Origin: an uncultured Pseudomonadales bacterium
Lineage (GTDB): Bacteria > Pseudomonadota > Gammaproteobacteria > Pseudomonadales > Azotimanducaceae
Length of the DNA stretch: 64,000 bases
Assembly: GCA_951813515.1 (NCBI GenBank)
Contig: OX638346.1
Coordinates: forward strand, 3,713,617-3,777,616
Direction of reading: 5' to 3'
Shown here: positions 63,272-64,000 of the stretch, one piece after another
How positions within the stretch are numbered: the first letter of the stretch is position 1
Layout of the letters: the number at the start of each line of letters is the position of its first letter
Program-made: the position numbers and the translations under genes
Notes under the pieces: generated by a model
What the model was told of the DNA's origin: nothing
What the model saw: the letters and a program-made list of their open reading frames with translations, nothing else
The model's database searches: none

Positions 63272-64000
63272 TCAAGAGTCGCTTTCTGGTTGACAAGTCA
63301 GGGCCGCGGCGTCGAGCACGAATATGCCGAACCCGCCATCGGACAGGCGCGCCGCTCCAGGGATCTCCGGCCACACGAAAGGCAGGTCGGGAAACGCGGC
63401 GCCGAGAGCCGCCGAGGTATTGCCCGCTTCGCCGACCAGCAGGCCATCGGCGCGCAGCCAGGCGCCGACTGACGCCAGCAGGCGACGCCAGCAGTCGAGG
63501 CCGTCCGCGCCCGCCTCCAGTCCGCGCCGGGGCTCGTGCGCGAACTCGGCGGGCAGGGCCAGGAACTCATGCTCGGGAACGTAGGGTGGATTGGCCAGCA
63601 CGAGATCGAACACCTCGCCATCGAGCCCTTCGAACAGGTCGCACTGTCGCGCTTCGACCCGACCGGCCAGGGCAAATCGCTCGATGTTGATCCGGGCGTT
63701 GGCCACCGCCGCCGCATCGACATCGGCAAGCACGATGCGCGCGCCGGGAAACCGGAGCCCTGTCGCAATGCCGAGACAGCCCGTACCGCAACACATGTCG
63801 AGCACCGATTCCGGCGGCCGCTTGAGCCATGGAAGAAAGTCGCACCGGATGAGGTCCTGCATGGGTGACCGCGGGATCATTACGCCCGGCTGGACGGCGA
63901 ACCAGCGGTCCGCGAACCACGCCTCGCCCGTGAGGTACGCCGAGGGCACGCGCCGAACAATCCGTTGCTCGAGAAGGCAGTCAAGTACGGCGCGCGTTGT
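63272..64000 (-). CDS. prmB: Ribosomal protein L3 glutamine methyltransferase, 5' truncated
   Basis: The C-terminal 242 codons of a PrmB-type N5-glutamine methyltransferase. The frame is open to the window end (RIVRRVPSAYLTGEAWF), so the true start lies outside. Motif I is VLDMCCGTGCLGIA and the substrate-binding catalytic motif is ANPPYVPEHEF. The E-F-x-H-E-P-R-x-x-L block and the aroC neighbour favour PrmB over PrmC. Confidence 0.93.
   Translation of the reverse strand, partial: TTRAVLDCLLEQRIVRRVPSAYLTGEAWFADRWFAVQPGVMIPRSPMQDLIRCDFLPWLKRPPESVLDMCCGTGCLGIATGLRFPGARIVLADVDAAAVANARINIERFALAGRVEARQCDLFEGLDGEVFDLVLANPPYVPEHEFLALPAEFAHEPRRGLEAGADGLDCWRRLLASVGAWLRADGLLVGEAGNTSAALGAAFPDLPFVWPEIPGAARLSDGGFGIFVLDAAALTCQPESDS

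Overview
The window looks like the chromosome of a high-G+C gammaproteobacterium. The evidence is gene order rather than any marker gene: tig-clpP-clpX-lon-hupB-ppiD, a yafS-like methyltransferase-rnhA-dnaQ block next to mltD, leuCDB-asd-fimV-truA-trpFBA-folC-SPOR-cvpA-purF, prmB-aroC, and nfuA and miaE. I cannot name a genus. Both edges cut genes: a UvrD/AddA-type helicase-nuclease at the left and prmB at the right.

Layout. 1-17 kb is core metabolism: helicase-nuclease, an aromatic-codon leader peptide with terminator ahead of DAHP synthase (aroG type), nfuA and metH diverging from a repeat-rich intergenic region, sulfite reductase (cysI) with its DUF934 partner, a CPA2 antiporter, acuI/yhdH, sohB, an SCP2-like protein, nudC, and a parvulin-HupE pair. 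17-29 kb is replication and proteostasis: dnaQ, rnhA, methyltransferase, an mltD-like transglycosylase, ppiD, hupB, lon, clpX, clpP, tig, and a tRNA-Pro/Arg/His cluster with a near-consensus promoter. 29-40 kb looks accessory: two toxin-antitoxin modules (RHH/PIN and RHH/MazF) flanking a long inverted repeat, two TonB-dependent receptors, one belonging to a FecI-FecR-FecA-type signalling set, and an unusual lipoprotein. 40-56 kb is again core: folD-lpxH, miaE, a DUF1289 protein, purF, cvpA, SPOR protein, folC, trpABF, truA, fimV, asd, leuBDC. 56-62 kb is accessory: an alpha/beta hydrolase, a DUF3565-DUF1971 fusion, a degraded ATPase tail, and an RNA-repair operon (Pnkp split into kinase-phosphatase and ligase, plus Hen1). 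aroC and prmB close the window.

How the genes connect. Aromatic amino acid synthesis is represented at entry (aroG), middle (aroC) and tryptophan end (trpFBA). The aroG leader suggests translation-coupled sensing of Trp/Tyr/Phe supply. Two candidate RNase toxins (MazF, PIN) occur in the same genome as a Pnkp/Hen1 RNA repair operon, which in characterised bacteria seals and 3'-methylates cut RNA. The two best candidates for follow-up are the aroG attenuator and the split Pnkp-Hen1 operon.
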